Positions 12,601 to 24,495 of a stretch of 64,000 nucleotides of DNA are shown here, piece by piece. The position numbers were made by a program, and so were the translations under genes. Each line of letters begins with the position of its first letter. The first letter of the stretch is position 1. Origin of the DNA: Pogostemon cablin (taxonomy: Eukaryota > Streptophyta > Magnoliopsida > Lamiales > Lamiaceae); assembly GCA_023678885.1 (NCBI GenBank), contig CM043009.1, positions 16,113,117-16,177,116 on the forward strand, given 5' to 3'. Under the pieces are notes generated by a model. That model was not told the origin of the DNA. It saw only the letters and a list, made by a program, of their open reading frames with translations, and ran no database searches.

Positions 12601-13213
12601 GCAGCTTCAATGTATCTGTTTCATATTACACTCTACAACTAATGGATGTTTTTTCGCCTCAAGAGATATATTAAAAAGAAACTCAATGCGTAGAAGAAGC
12701 CCAACAGTTACTGTATTGATAAATGGCATCAAACTAGCTTAAACATTACTTATATGGTTCTATGGCATGTGTTTATATGTAGGCAGAAGAGCTTAGAGTT
12801 GGCAAAGAAGGTCAGTTTTTATTTCCTCTTTTATGATCATTTTTTATTTCCTTTTAGAGAACAGTACTCAGCAAGGTTTCTATAAACAATCAGCACGTTC
12901 CCCCTTCCAATTTACTGCATTTACATTTTGGTCGTTGTTTCCTGTTTCTCTGTTAGTAGATGGAAAACTAGACACAATTCAAGGTAGACTGAGAGTTGGA
13001 GGTTTAGCAACTGGCGGACAGTAAGTTAACTTTGAACTGCTTACCTCCTAACAAAATCTAGATAAGTTAGTGTATGAAACCAACTGTAGACTACAATTCA
13101 TGATGTGCAGAAGAAAGCCGAAGAAGGGACGAGTTGGTCAGAGGGAAGTAAAACGAATGAGGCTGTCAAGTGACGTAGATCCTGATGACGAAGATGAACA
13201 TCATCTGAGATAG
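9679..13213 (+). CDS. EAF6: EAF6-type subunit of histone acetyltransferase complexes (7 exons)
   Basis: Coding exons are 9679-9691, 9763-9857, 10309-10409, 11552-11621, 12783-12810, 12960-13020 and 13111-13213. All introns are GT-AG, and the exons sum to 471 bases, giving 156 residues plus a TAG stop. Eaf6 (MEAF6 in animals) is a small subunit of NuA4 and related MYST acetyltransferase complexes acting on chromatin in the nucleus. The evidence is the N-terminal coiled-coil segment LLTKRDKLQDELRSVEKQVY followed by LETSYL and the hallmark FGNVLKGYDGFLSS (about residues 40-65). The middle is Ser-rich and the tail is basic then acidic (KRMRLSSDVDPDDEDE), with a likely nuclear localisation signal. 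Length fits plant members. The start lies in the first exon with only 13 coding bases; no competing upstream ATG was found. Introns 3 and 4 carry small MITEs, which look neutral to splicing. I saw no frame damage. Confidence 0.9.
10875..11090. mobile_element. Decayed Mutator-type MITE in EAF6 intron 3
   Basis: The left edge has CTGTGAGACCGTTCCACC with nearby GATAAGAACTGATAAAG. The right edge has GACTATCTCACGCATGACTTG. This matches the ends of the element in intron 4 and of the large element at 60399-63426, but with several mismatches. The exact ends and target duplication are not determinable by eye. Confidence 0.4.
11678..11906. mobile_element. Mutator-type MITE in EAF6 intron 4
   Basis: Left end GGGCAAAACACTTATGTGAG and right end CTCACGCAAGTGTTGCCC are inverted copies of each other. 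Both carry the GTGAGAC-N-GTCTCAC palindrome style of the larger element at 60399-63426. Flanks TTTTGAATT and TTTGAGCTG could be a decayed target duplication. The interior consists of repeated AAAAGTGATAA phrases. Confidence 0.6.
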
Positions 13214-13443
13214 CCTCAATATTTTCTCTGTTAGTTCTAGTTTTAGTTCAGTTTGTTTCTGATTATGTTCTTCTGAGGTGAAAGAAAGAAAATATCCTGC
13301 AAACTTGGATCCCCAAACACATTCCAAAGCAACAAAAGAGAGGAAATAGGAAGAATATAACAAGTCTTGAAGCATCATTATAAGAATATTTAGTTTCCAT
13401 TCATTTGGAATCCGTTTCATTACACTCTTTACCCCAAAAAAAA

Positions 13444-13463
13444 TATATATATATATATATATA
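13444..13463. repeat. Short (TA)n run downstream of EAF6
   Basis: A simple TA repeat follows the probable EAF6 3' untranslated region (about 13214-13440). Confidence 0.75.
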
Positions 13464-14214
13464 ATAAATAATAATAATTATACTAATAAAACTTTCAACA
13501 TCTAGTAACTTTTCTTTAGTTTCAAATACTCATATTTCATCAAAGACTAATTAAAATATTTTATTATAAAGTAAAATATTAAATTGCTTAATAGATTGAG
13601 AACTTATTTTATCACTTATTTATTATTATTTAAAAGATTAAATTCCACTTAAAAGTTAATAAACTTGATCAATTAAATTATTTATTTTTTAAAGAACGTG
13701 GTACAATAATTGTGAATAAACTGATCGTGGTCAACCGTGGGCATATATAATCTATTTGAGATCCATGCATGTTTAACCAGTGGTGGAAATAGCTAAAGAA
13801 AAGTATTCGTTTAACCAGAGATCATTGCACACGAAAGTAGAACTGCAGTAACAATTTCTCAATATTCTGCCGTATTATGCTGCATTGCTCAATATACAAT
13901 CCTCCAAGTGATCTTAGTCTTCTTCCCAAACACACCCTTCTCTTCTCGTCTTCTCGATCTCGCAATCTTCTGAGATTTTTTTAAAAAAGAATTTCGTGAG
14001 TGGTTATTTCGTGGAATATGACCGAGTCTTGGTTATATAACAATCCCAAGTTTGGCTTGACACATTGCTTTAGTCTATTAATAATAACTTGATCCACTAA
14101 TGAGATATTATTGAATTATCCTGTATATATGTCATGTTCGTTCTTTACATTTTGGTGTTACATTTCCTATTGCAAATCGTTGGATTATTGATACGTATGA
14201 TATAATAAAACATA

Positions 14215-14466
14215 CTCCCTCCGTCCCATTTCAATGTTTTCATATTTCTATTTTGGGCGTTTCATTTCAATGTTTACGTTTCCCTTTTTGGAATATAGGA
14301 CTCACCTAAAACAATTAATATATCACCATGAGCCCCATATCCAACACTAATACACCTATCCACTTTACATTAAATATTATATCTTTCCACCCACTATCTA
14401 TTAAAATATTATACTCCTTAATCAAGGTGAAAAGCAAACGTAAACATTGAAACGGGATGGAAGGAG
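14215..14466. mobile_element. Stowaway-type MITE
   Basis: The ends CTCCCTCCGTCCCATTTCAA and TTGAAACGGGATGGAAGGAG are inverted repeats, flanked by TA on both sides. The element is 252 bp. Confidence 0.85.
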
Positions 14467-14929
14467 TATACCCTAAAGAAATTATCGACCCTAAGGGAAA
14501 AGGTTGAGATTTTTCTCCCCATATAATTATTACTCATCTAACGAGTATAACAAAAGATGAAACACCAATTGTAACATAACATCCAAAATTCCAAGCTCCT
14601 TAAGTACTCATTAACTTCCCATGTTTAATGTATTGAATATCCAATAAATAAACAAATTACGAACAACTTAATTAATTAAAATCTAATTGTGAAAGTAATA
14701 CCACTCAACATTATCATCATGTTAGATTAAATTCACCAATGAGTTTACATAATAATCTTTATGAGCTACTCAAGTGTACATCATCAACCAAAATAATTAG
14801 GAAAATAAATTCTTCTATAATTAACAACACACCATATATAATAAATATTATCTCCCAATTGATCTCCAAGCTTATTGATTTAACAAATAAATCATACCGA
14901 TTGATGCATTAAAGAAACACATATTGAAT

Positions 14930-15610
14930 ATATGTGCATGTTATTAGGTAGAGACGTTGGATTTGAGGGTACAATACTTTGATCTCAGATCTGAGTTGTT
15001 TTTGGAGCTCTTTGGGATGAACGCCATTGAACTTGATGAACATTGTTGAATTCATGAAGAACGTTGAAGAATTTAACTTGAAGAACACTGGATTAGAGGG
15101 GTTTAGCAACTTGATCGGAGGCCGTTCTTGGATTGATTCTCGTTGAAGAACTTGAAGAACGTTTAAGACAACTCTAACGTCTTAGAATAGTTTTGAGGTG
15201 TCGAAAAACTTCACTGGAAGAACGCTAGATCAAAAGGATTTAGCACATTGATCTATGATCGAAGACTGTTCTTGAGTTGACTCTCTTTGAAGAATTGGAC
15301 ACTATCAATTCTTTAGAACTTGAAGAGCTCTTCACTTCATCATAAAGAATGATTTTCGTGTGTTTTAAATGAATGACCGGAGACCCTTAATTATTGGTTG
15401 AGGAATGAATCTATTTTGAGATATTTTCTCTTCGGATAAGATTTGATTTGAGCATATATTTTCTCTCCGGAATGAATCTATTTTGAGATATTTTGTCCCC
15501 GTACTACGCTTGCGAGAATGAGTGTCTGCACATTCATGTTGCATCTCTGTCTGTTGTCTTGTCTGCATTCCATGGAGGTGGAATGGAGAAAGAAAAATTA
15601 AGAGATCTCT
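14930..15610. repeat. GAAGAACTTG-rich degenerate repeat, possibly LTR debris
   Basis: Phrases such as TTGAAGAAC, GAACGTTGAAG, TTTAGCA.CTTGATC and GTTCTTG.TTGA.TCTC recur, giving two related blocks at about 15046-15172 and 15196-15310. A further short duplication of GAATGAATCTATTTTGAGAT occurs at about 15402 and 15469. The flanking region to about 15950 (GGGCC-containing, AT-rich) resembles the end of a copia-type LTR, but no TG..CA boundaries or target duplication could be fixed. Confidence 0.45.
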
Positions 15611-16173
15611 TCCCTAAAGAAAAACTGTCGATGGAAGTCTTGAAGAAGAAAGTGATATAAGAAAAATTCACTTCATGGGAAATTCTCTATCTTTTGAAAT
15701 GGAGAGGGAAGAACATATCAAATGACTATATTTCAAATAAAAAAGTAGGGCTTATTTTACTGTCTTTGATCACCCTAATAAGAATCTTATTGAATGATGG
15801 GCCACAGTAATTAAGAAAATGGGCTTGAAATTTTATTAGCAAATGGGCCTCCTTTCCAAATATCAATAAGTTCTCTGCTTTCCAATTTCAAATAGGCCGG
15901 CTGCAAGTTTTGGGCTCGATTCCAGTATTGAATTTTTGTAATGGTGTATATTTTTTTTTACCAATTTGATCACCAAATCGAATTCCATTTCTTCTCCAGC
16001 AAAACTTCTAAATCCATTTTTGGAATAGATAGTTTTATATATTTCAAACCTAATTGATAGAAAAATAATTTTGATTCTAAATGGATAATTTATTCATTTT
16101 TCAGGCATTAGATTAAAAAACTTCTTACTTTACATTGAATTGCACGTCAAATATTTTACTTGAATGTTTATTA

Positions 16174-16409
16174 TTCCCTCCTTCCACTGTCAATCTATTC
16201 ATTTTACAATTTTGGGCCGTCCTGACTCATTCACTCTTAATCTATCCATTTCTCTTTTTAGACACATGGTATCCATCCACACACTAATACAATTAAAATA
16301 TGGGACCCACACACCCCTCTAATACAACTACCCACTACACATGAAATAATAATACTTGTTAATCTATGTATAAAAAGTAAATGAATAGATTAATGTTGGA
16401 CGAATGGAG
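16174..16409. mobile_element. Stowaway-type MITE
   Basis: The ends TTCCCTCCTTCCACTGTCAA and TTAATGTTGGACGAATGGAG are imperfect inverted repeats flanked by TA. The middle has the family-typical phrase AATACAACTACCCACTACAC. Confidence 0.75.
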
Positions 16410-16865
16410 TACTTTTTATTAGTTGCGCATCACTTATTATTAAAATGTTATAACTTCTTATCCATATCATGAAATTAATTATGTGAGATCATCTTACACA
16501 ATTTTTACCTTTCTTCTCATATGCGCATTACTGTTTACGACATAAATCTTACAATTTTTAACGAAAGAATTTTCTCCACAAAAATCAAGTAAACAATTTA
16601 AATCACACTCTCCCCGTGTCGCATAAAGTATACATTTTTACATTTTTTTTTACTTGCACTAAGGCAGTACACTTTTAAAAAAAATGGACCCCACACAATA
16701 CTCTTAAAAGTTTTATAATATTACGTAATTTACCATAAATTAAATTAAATTTAGGCATAGAAAGATAGTGTGAGAAAAATCTATTTACTATTTATTAAAA
16801 TATTTTTAGAAAGAAAACATTTTTTACCTTAATGCTAGAAAAATAGAGTATATAATTGCTCGCAT

Positions 16866-16962
16866 AGCATATATAGCTCAATTGTTAGAAGAGGGGTATA
16901 AAAACCTTTTAATTGACCTGTCAATCCTAATTTAGGAGTTCAAATTTTGAGAGTGGAGTACA
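16866..16962 (+). repeat. tRNA-like relic, possibly a SINE head
   Basis: TATAGCTCAATTGTTAGAAG resembles a tRNA D-arm / polymerase III box A. About 50 bases later, GGAGTTCAAATTTTGAGAG resembles the T-arm / box B. The acceptor stem does not pair well and the anticodon arm is not convincing, so this is not a functional tRNA gene. A tRNA-derived SINE or tRNA pseudogene is the best guess. Confidence 0.3.
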
Positions 16963-17940
16963 ACAAATAGATTATATAATTTTACCAAAACGAAGACAAA
17001 ATGAGTTCTTTTAATAAGGAAATTTCACCCCTTATAACAAAAATTGAGACCATATATTAACTCAATTAATCTCAAATCTTCCGTCATGCAATCATGAACC
17101 TAGACTCAATTCTTGATTAATTGTGGGAGAAATAAAAAGGATTTCCAATCAATATCTCTCATAACTCTTAAACGCTTACTCTTATAAATTCAACTCTACT
17201 CGCACAGTTCATTTACACATCACAACCAGCCTCCTCCTATTAAGAGGGGTGACAAGAAATTGAATTTTAAAACAAATATTTATATTTAAATAAGAAGAAT
17301 GGAGATGTTATAAAATGAATGTATAAAGTGGTTTTACCCATAATTCGTCGTAATCCACAAAATGATGGTTATTAGTGGGGCGGGTTATAATGGGATCGGT
17401 CTCGGGTTTTGAGTGTATTTTGATGAGACGGTGTGAGTTGGCCCTCAAATTTAGTTTGTCCTTACATTATTATGTGAATTTTATAATATTAATCAAAATT
17501 TAATTATGAAAACATGTCGACAAAATGAGCTATTTAATTCACAATTAGCAAAAGATCATTTTTATATGAAATTGAAATGATGGATTATTTGTGGACGGGT
17601 CAATTGTGCACATCACAGCGGGGTGGGCAATCAATGAGGCGAGTTTTGAGTGGATTTTTACAGGAGAGGGACAGTTTAATCAATATGCTAAACCTAAATA
17701 GAGGACTATTTAGGCCTTAATTAATTCACTTATCTTGAGTTTTATGCACTACTTCTTAAATATTTTCAATTGGGAATTCTAAATCCTTAATTATATATAT
17801 GTTGAATGCGTTGTGCTTGCCATTTATTCTTAAATGTTGAAATTTGAATCAATTCTACTATCCATAAATAGTTTAACATGTAAATTCTAAAATATATCTT
17901 AAAAAACAGGAGTAATAAATTAAGAATATGTGTTTTACCT
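16963..17940. other. Intergenic region upstream of the MYB gene
   Basis: No coding content is recognised. Two GGGCGGGTTATAATGGG / GCGGGGTGGGCAATCAATGAG-type stretches (about 17380 and 17615) look like two halves of an old repeat. The sequence is otherwise AT-rich. Confidence 0.5.
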
Positions 17941-17952
17941 ACCGTGTACCCT

Positions 17953-17959
17953 TTATAAA
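17953..17959 (+). promoter_or_regulatory. Candidate TATA box of the MYB gene
   Basis: TTATAAA lies within CCCTTTATAAAGCATG, 280 bases upstream of the MYB start codon. A GA-rich run (AGAGAGAGAGAGGG) follows about 30 bases later, as often seen in plant 5' leaders. The transcription start cannot be verified from sequence. Confidence 0.35.
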
Positions 17960-18238
17960 GCATGATTAAATTAATAGAAATTCAAGAGAGAGAGAGAGGG
18001 TAGACAATTGCCAGGAAACTGGCATATCCATGACTTAAAACAAGAAGATGCTGTCCTATGTCACTCAAACACACAATAAATACCCTTGTTTGGCATTTGC
18101 AATACTCTAATTTCTCTATTTCGGCTCCATAACTCAGTGGGGGCTGCTCAGTACTAAAAATTAAAAGCAAGCATTTATTGTTTTCAAAGCAAAAAATATT
18201 AATTAAAAATAAAATAAAAAGAAGAAGCAATTTAGAGG

Positions 18239-21200
18239 ATGGTGAGAGCTCCTTGTTGTGAGAAGATGGGTCTGAAAAAGGGTCCTTGGAGCCCTGAAGA
18301 AGATCAGATTTTGGTCTCTTACATTCACCAATATGGCCATGGAAACTGGAGGGCACTTCCCAAATTAGCTGGTAATTTAGTTCTAATTTCTTTTTTATGT
18401 AATAAAAGCAGGGTTCTTGTCTGAATTCAGAGATAAATTGCTTTTGTTTTGTAATTAATTAATTGTTGATGTTTTAAGGGCTGTTGAGATGTGGGAAGAG
18501 TTGTAGACTGAGATGGATAAACTATTTGAGGCCAGATATAAAGAGGGGAAATTTCACCAAAGAAGAAGAAGATACCATCATCAACTTACACCAAATGCTT
18601 GGTAACAGGTGTGTTTTTATTTATCAATTAATTAATTTAATTTGTGTTCACTTTAGCATGTTTTTCCAATGATATCACTTTTAAGTGAAAATTAGAACAA
18701 AAAAAGATGTTTTGATTTCTGAAGTTTTGAAATTTTGGATTTTATCAGATTAGGATTCTTGAATAGACTTGAGATGACAGGGGTTTTTAGCAAAATTTGA
18801 TCTTTATTACAAGAATAATATATTTTTTTAAATCATTCTCAAACTTACAATAATTACTTAATCTCTCTGTTGATTACATCAGAAGAATATTTCATAAACT
18901 GTATATATATGGATAAAAATAATTACTCGAATATATCCACAATAAGAATTCTGAAAATATAATTATAGTAAATTATAAGAATATAAGTGATATATAGTAA
19001 ACCATAAACAAAATGATAGTAGTAATTAAAATCATGTTCACATGGGTTTTTGACAACATTGGGATGGTTGATCATTGACTGGGGTAAGAAAGAGTTGGCA
19101 CTGAAAACAGAGCAAAGTGTGGCCATCTTTTTTGTCTGAATTTTGAGACCACTCACATGCATGAACTATGCCATTTTCCAACGTCACTAATTATATATCA
19201 ATCCAACTTGCATCCTTAATTTCTTCTCCCCATTACTTCTCTATTTCTTCCTTTTATTTACACCATCACCCTTATATTTATATTAAGAAAGATAATTTTT
19301 TAGAGGTATTATGATTTTTTATAATAAATAAATGATAAATTATATAATGAATGAATTAAATAGAATTGGTTTTTTTTTAAACCCAAAATAAAGGGTAAAA
19401 ATTAAAGAGAGAGAGTATCGACATCTAATTATAATTATGCTTTATTTGCTTCCTAGCTTTGCATGATTTTCAAATAATTAATTAAATTACAGGGTACTAT
19501 CTTACATACAAAAAGTGTGTATTATATAGCCCTCTCCATCAATTTTATTATTTTATTATTTTGATATGTTCTATTATAAGTATTAATTTCTATTTTAAAA
19601 TATATCCACTTTACTAATACAATCTACACGTTAAATAATATTTCAAATTTTATAAATCGCGTGTAAATAGTAAATGAATATATTAAGCGGAGTGTACGGG
19701 TATATAGGAATGCTTCTTTTATAGTCGAAAGTAGTAAATTGTGATAATCACCATCGATATTTTTATAGCTAAAGTTTGTGTGTACTCGACAAACGTTTGC
19801 TCATATACCCTTTAATATTAAGTAATATATTCTTTAGTATAATCGATGGTTGCTCATATACCCTTTATTATTAAGCAATATATTTTTTAGTATAATCCAT
19901 GTGTATCATTTATTTTTTGAAATTTTTTTTTTTATAAAAATATATATCTTTTAGAACAGAATATTGTATTCATATTATTTAAAATGAATATCACTTAGAA
20001 TAAAATGTTGTACCCTTACACCTTGTGCACCTGGAACAAAAGAAACCAAATCAATTTTTACTTGTCTAAATTATGAGGTGTAAAAATTGATCTTTGATAA
20101 AATTTAAATTAAATTAACGTAATTTTAGAAGTGGTACTCGAGATCATATTAGAAATTTTAACTTTTTCAAATAAAAAAAAAATTTAAGGGCGTACTCTAA
20201 GTTCATCAAATAACTTAAAAAGTTTCGAAATAAAGGATTTATGGTGTGATATCATCTATTCCATGCTCCTAAGTGGCAAGTGTCAAAATTGTCTTTTAGA
20301 TTACTCCTTCCGTTTCGTCCAAATAGTATCATTTTACTATATTGAGTATCCCGTTTAAATTGCACAATTTTTCTCTTTTAGTAAAAATGGCTCAACAATT
20401 GCCCACCACTACCCATCACATCTCTTTAATACACCTACTCATTTTACATAAAATAATAATACTCCTTAATTTACGTGTAAAAAGCAAATGAGACACTTTG
20501 ACCATGGAGGGAGTGCTCAAGTCTCTTAAATTTTTGAATAGTCATTTAAATAGTATTCCCTACTTTTCAAGTATTTATGCATTACTCTTTTCAATTTGAG
20601 ATATCCTAAATTTTTAGGTATGTTTAAAAAATACATTATATCTTATCTCATTTTTAAACTTTATTCATTAATTCAATCAAATTTATTTCTTTTTTTATAC
20701 TTTATTCATCATTTCTAATAACTTTATTTACTTTTTTTCTTAAATTACTAACTTGCCCTTACTTATTTTTAAGTTATAGGATTATATTGTTGGTTTAATA
20801 ATTTAATTATTTAAATTAATTCCCCCAACAAATATTAAAAAGACAACATTCCTTCATCTTTGTTCCAGTATAATCAAACATAACTATGTGGGACTATAAT
20901 TTTTGCGATATAAATACCGTAAAAATATGGAATAGAAATTTGACTTGTGATCTATACCCATCAATTATTTCATATTGCATCGTTATGACTTGTTGCAATA
21001 ATTTTGTGGGTAGTGGAAGCCAAATGTTAGGGATTTCTCCAAATCCAAAATCTAATTATAAATACGCATTATTTTCTCAAAAAAAAAAATATAAATACGC
21101 ATTATTATTGTTATTATTATAATAATTGAGAGATATCAAGTCATAGTTGGTCATTTAGGACAAGATCTCTTTCCTTGATTATTACGTCGTCAAATTAGTA

Positions 21201-23011
21201 ATATTTTAAGTCCACAAGTTGCTATCCGCTGCTTACAAAATGCACTCAGCTATTCTCCTTTTAAGATATTATTATTATTATTAATATTATTATATGAAAC
21301 CACACACTATATATTCATGTACAATGTGACAAATTACATGTCTGTCACTGTTAATGTCTTTGGCTAAGTGGTTTTAGTTCATTCATGTGACAAAAGTATT
21401 TAGATCTCTTCTCTTTAAACGTGCATGTTGGAATTTAGCAAACGACAAATATATAATTGCTCAAATTAAAAAATAAAAAAATAAATGAAAAAAAACTGAA
21501 GTAGTATGAATTGTGTGGAATCACGTGTAGGTACTTCCATTCAGAAAGAGAAAAAATTACTTAAGGTCGTCTTACAAAATAGATTTTAGACGGAGTCAAT
21601 TTATAGTGTGCATCCGGGTGCACCTAAAAATAGGGTGCACCCATATACAAATATAAATAAAAACATATACAATTAAGAGTAAAAATGTATACAATTTAAT
21701 TGTTAATTTTTTTAATGAAAATTTGCATATAATATTCAATAAAAAGTTATACACATATGGATGTTAGTTTTTTTAATGAAAACTTAATGTGAAAAAAATA
21801 TACAATTATTACAAAACACGTATACAAAATAGAATAATATATATACAAAATAGAATAAAAGACATACACATATGGGTGCACCCTTGCACCCGGATGCACT
21901 CAATATACACTCTTAGACGGATATATAAAACGTGATAATATTTTAATAAAAAATTATACATGATAAATGAAAAGTGATAAATATTTTTAAAAAAAGTAAG
22001 ACAATCTGCATGCTAACACGTGTAACAGAAGATGTAACACCAAAATGTAACTGGATATTCAAAATCCTTCGCGAGACTATCTCAATATGCAAAAGCTGTT
22101 TTTTCAAAAAAATGTTGCTCTTAGAAAATATCATATGTTATTCTTTTATATAGATTAACGAAACTGGATACTAATTTTACATGAAACAACTGCATAGATT
22201 ATTATTAATAATATTATTATTATTATTTTTTGTTAAGTACGTAATTAAGGCATTAATTAAACAGTGGTTTGATCTGCAGGAATATATAGAATCATTAATG
22301 TTTATGTATATGATTAGAGACAAGAATGCACGCACAGCAGTGGCTTTACATCTCCTTAGGATTCTGTGCTCAATAATTTAATCCACGCACAAGATTTAAT
22401 GTTTCTCCACTATCATTAAACTATTCCTCGTTATTCTAATTTTCACATTAATTTCCCAGATTAAATAATTAAATATAAACCCTAAACTCATGCCAATTTT
22501 TTTTTTTTTCAGATGGTCTGCAATTGCAGCAAGATTACCGGGAAGAACAGACAATGAGATAAAAAATGTTTGGCACACACATTTGAAGAAAAAATTAAAA
22601 CATGATGATCAACCCTCTCAAGATTCCAAGGGCCATTCAATTAATTCAAATAAAAACACCACCAAATGTGATACAAAGGTGATGAAAATCAAATCAGATT
22701 CATCTGCCCCACAACAGCAGAGTTGTAGCGAGACGACGTCGTCTGTGACCGATTCGTCGACGGAGAAGGTTAGGATGAAGAAGGAGGAGCTGGATTATTC
22801 ATCAGAGTATTTTCCTCAAATAGATGAGAGTTTTTGGTCTGAAGGTGGTAATAATTGTTGGCATGAAGAAAGTAAAGATGATCTTAGTGTTCATGATCAG
22901 CTTTCTTTGCATGAGAATGTGGAGAAGGAGTCAATGATTGATGATAGCATGGACTTTTGGTATCATCTTTTTATTGGGGCTGGAGATGTGCCTGATTTGC
23001 CTGAATTTTGA
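18239..23011 (+). CDS. R2R3-MYB transcription factor, MYB13/14/15 type (3 exons)
   Basis: Exons are 18239-18371 (133 bp), 18479-18608 (130 bp) and 22513-23011 (499 bp), with GT-AG introns. Together they give 253 residues and a TGA stop. The R2 repeat (about residues 14-61) has the regularly spaced tryptophans GPWSPEED, GNWRALPK and CRLRWINYL. R3 (about 67-112) has FTKEEED, RWSAIAARLPGRTDNEIKN and W in VWHTHLKKK, with the usual non-Trp residue at the first R3 position. The start MVRAPCCEKMGLKKG is the standard opening. No bHLH-binding motif is seen in R3. The C-terminus has IDESFWSE and a final DFWYHLFI...LPEF, which I recall from subgroup 2 (AtMYB13/14/15), regulators of phenylpropanoid/stilbene and stress responses. 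The exact orthologue is uncertain. The first two exons have the conserved plant sizes, while intron 2 is very long (3904 bp) and holds several MITEs. Confidence 0.93.
20304..20513. mobile_element. Stowaway-type MITE in MYB intron 2
   Basis: The left end CTCCTTCCGTTTCGTCCAAA follows TA. The right end is GACCATGGAGGGAG. The family phrase CCACCACTACCCATCACATC lies inside. The right-hand TA has mutated to TG. Confidence 0.75.
21602..21911. mobile_element. GTGCACCC-ended MITE in MYB intron 2
   Basis: Left end TATAGTGTGCATCCGGGTGC is an inverted match to the right end GCACCCGGATGCACTCAATA. Sub-terminal TAGGGTGCACCCATATAC and CACATATGGGTGCACCC also mirror each other. The interior is AT-rich with TTTTTTTAATGAAAA phrases. 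A related element lies at 32975-33301. It appears inserted in an older element with GTCTTAC ends (about 21570-22000). Confidence 0.7.
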
Positions 23012-23500
23012 TGGCTTTGTTGTGGTGGAAAGAATGATTTCAAGAGTTGGAAAATTTTGAATATTTCTTATGATCATGATGTGGGCATCTTTGAAAATTT
23101 TAGATGCTAATTGAAATAAAATGGATTAGTGCTTTGAGGGGTTTTGAGTGGGGTTGACAAGAAAATTTTAGGGTTTGACTTAGAAATTTGGTTTTTGTAA
23201 ATTTAGAATATTGTGGAAATTAAAGAAATTAAATTAGGGATAATTATGTTGGTCATGTCTAACCAATGTGTTTGTAGGTCAAATTTGAATGTTGTAATAA
23301 GGGTCAGTGTTGACAATTGTGCAACTTCCGGCATGGTGATAATTATGGTAATGAAAAATATGGAATTATGATCTACTTTTTTTATTTGGGTTGCTTTCGA
23401 ACTTTTTGCATTTGTTGTCAATGAAATGAAATTAGAGGTTATTCTTAGCTGACTATAGCTGACTCCATTTTCTAACAAATTACAGGGATTTACCTATTTA

Positions 23501-23790
23501 CTTCCATCCCACAAATGTTTTTACACTACTTTATGCATACATATTAAGAAAAGTGTTAATTTTTAGGGGTATTATGATATTTATGGTAATAAATAAATAA
23601 TAAAATATATATTTTTTTACAGAAATATAAAGTATGTTATGTGTGTTAAGATAAATGTGATTTTTTTTTGTAAATAAAGTGGATGGAGAAGGATGATTGT
23701 GTTTGATTTTTTATTTTTTTAGGAATGTGCAAACTTTTGTGGGACAATCAAAAAATGAAAAGTGTGCCATCTGAAATGGGATAGAGGGAG
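23501..23790. mobile_element. Stowaway-type MITE downstream of MYB
   Basis: The left end is CTTCCATCCCACAAATG and the right end is GAAATGGGATAGAGGGAG, flanked by TA on both sides. It begins about 490 bases after the MYB stop codon. Confidence 0.7.
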
Positions 23791-23859
23791 TATGTAATAA
23801 TGATTTTTGTTTTATTAAATTATATAAGCTTCAAAATTAGCTTTTAAATAAAGTTTTCT

Positions 23860-24135
23860 GTGAAACGGTAATTATGTGTGACAAGTTATGAGACGAATCG
23901 ATTCATTATTAAAGTATGACTGATATATAAATAAATATGCTTATTGTTAGTTAAAATATATATTTTAAAATATGATGAATAATGAATTAAAATATGCTCT
24001 AAGGGTGTTATAGTATGATATAGTATAAATATACGTATTTTAACTATTAATAAGTATATTTTACTTATATAACAATCATATTTTATTTTAATAATAGGTC
24101 GACACGTCTCATACATATCTGTCTTACAAGAAAGT
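23860..24135. mobile_element. Relic related to the 8398-8655 element
   Basis: The left side has GTGTGACAAGTTATGAGACG and the right side CGACACGTCTCATAC. The interior AAAATATGATGAATAATGAA and AAGGGTGTTATAGTATGAT resemble the element at 8398-8655. No target duplication could be fixed. Confidence 0.4.
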
Positions 24136-24240
24136 ATCTCTATATTTTAATATTTATTTCTCTCTCTTGATATTTTAACAATGGTTGTTATTGTATTTGG
24201 TGTCAATGAAATGAAATTAGGGGTTTATTCTTGGCAAAAA

Positions 24241-24495
24241 CTTGTGTGCACCCGGGCGCACACCGTGCGTCTTTAAGAATTTTGTATTATTAAATTGTAT
24301 ATCCTTTAATATAAAGATGTGTACCCTTTATTTTTTGAAAAAAATAAAAAAATATTAATGAAAAATGTATACCCTTTAGAACAAAATGGTGTATCCTTAT
24401 TAATTAAAGTATATACCATTTGGAACAAAATAATATACCCTTACACATAATATTAAATTCTAAAGGCATACGGTGTGTGCCGAGCGTACGCAAGC
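24241..24495. mobile_element. MITE with GCGCACACCGTGCG-type ends
   Basis: The left end (CTTGTGTGCACCCGGGCGCA then CACCGTGCGTC) is an inverted match, with a few changes, to the right end (GGCATACGGTGTGTGCCGAG then CGTACGCAAG). The interior has repeated TATACCCTTTAGAACAAAAT-like phrases, also seen at 19800-20040 in MYB intron 2. Confidence 0.6.

Noticed and set aside
13166..13420. Minus-strand frame at the end of EAF6
   Set aside because: It overlaps the last EAF6 exon and 3' untranslated region in antisense and has no family similarity.
17982..18356. 124-residue minus-strand frame over the MYB start
   Set aside because: It is antisense to the MYB first exon and leader; the plus strand has unambiguous MYB repeats.
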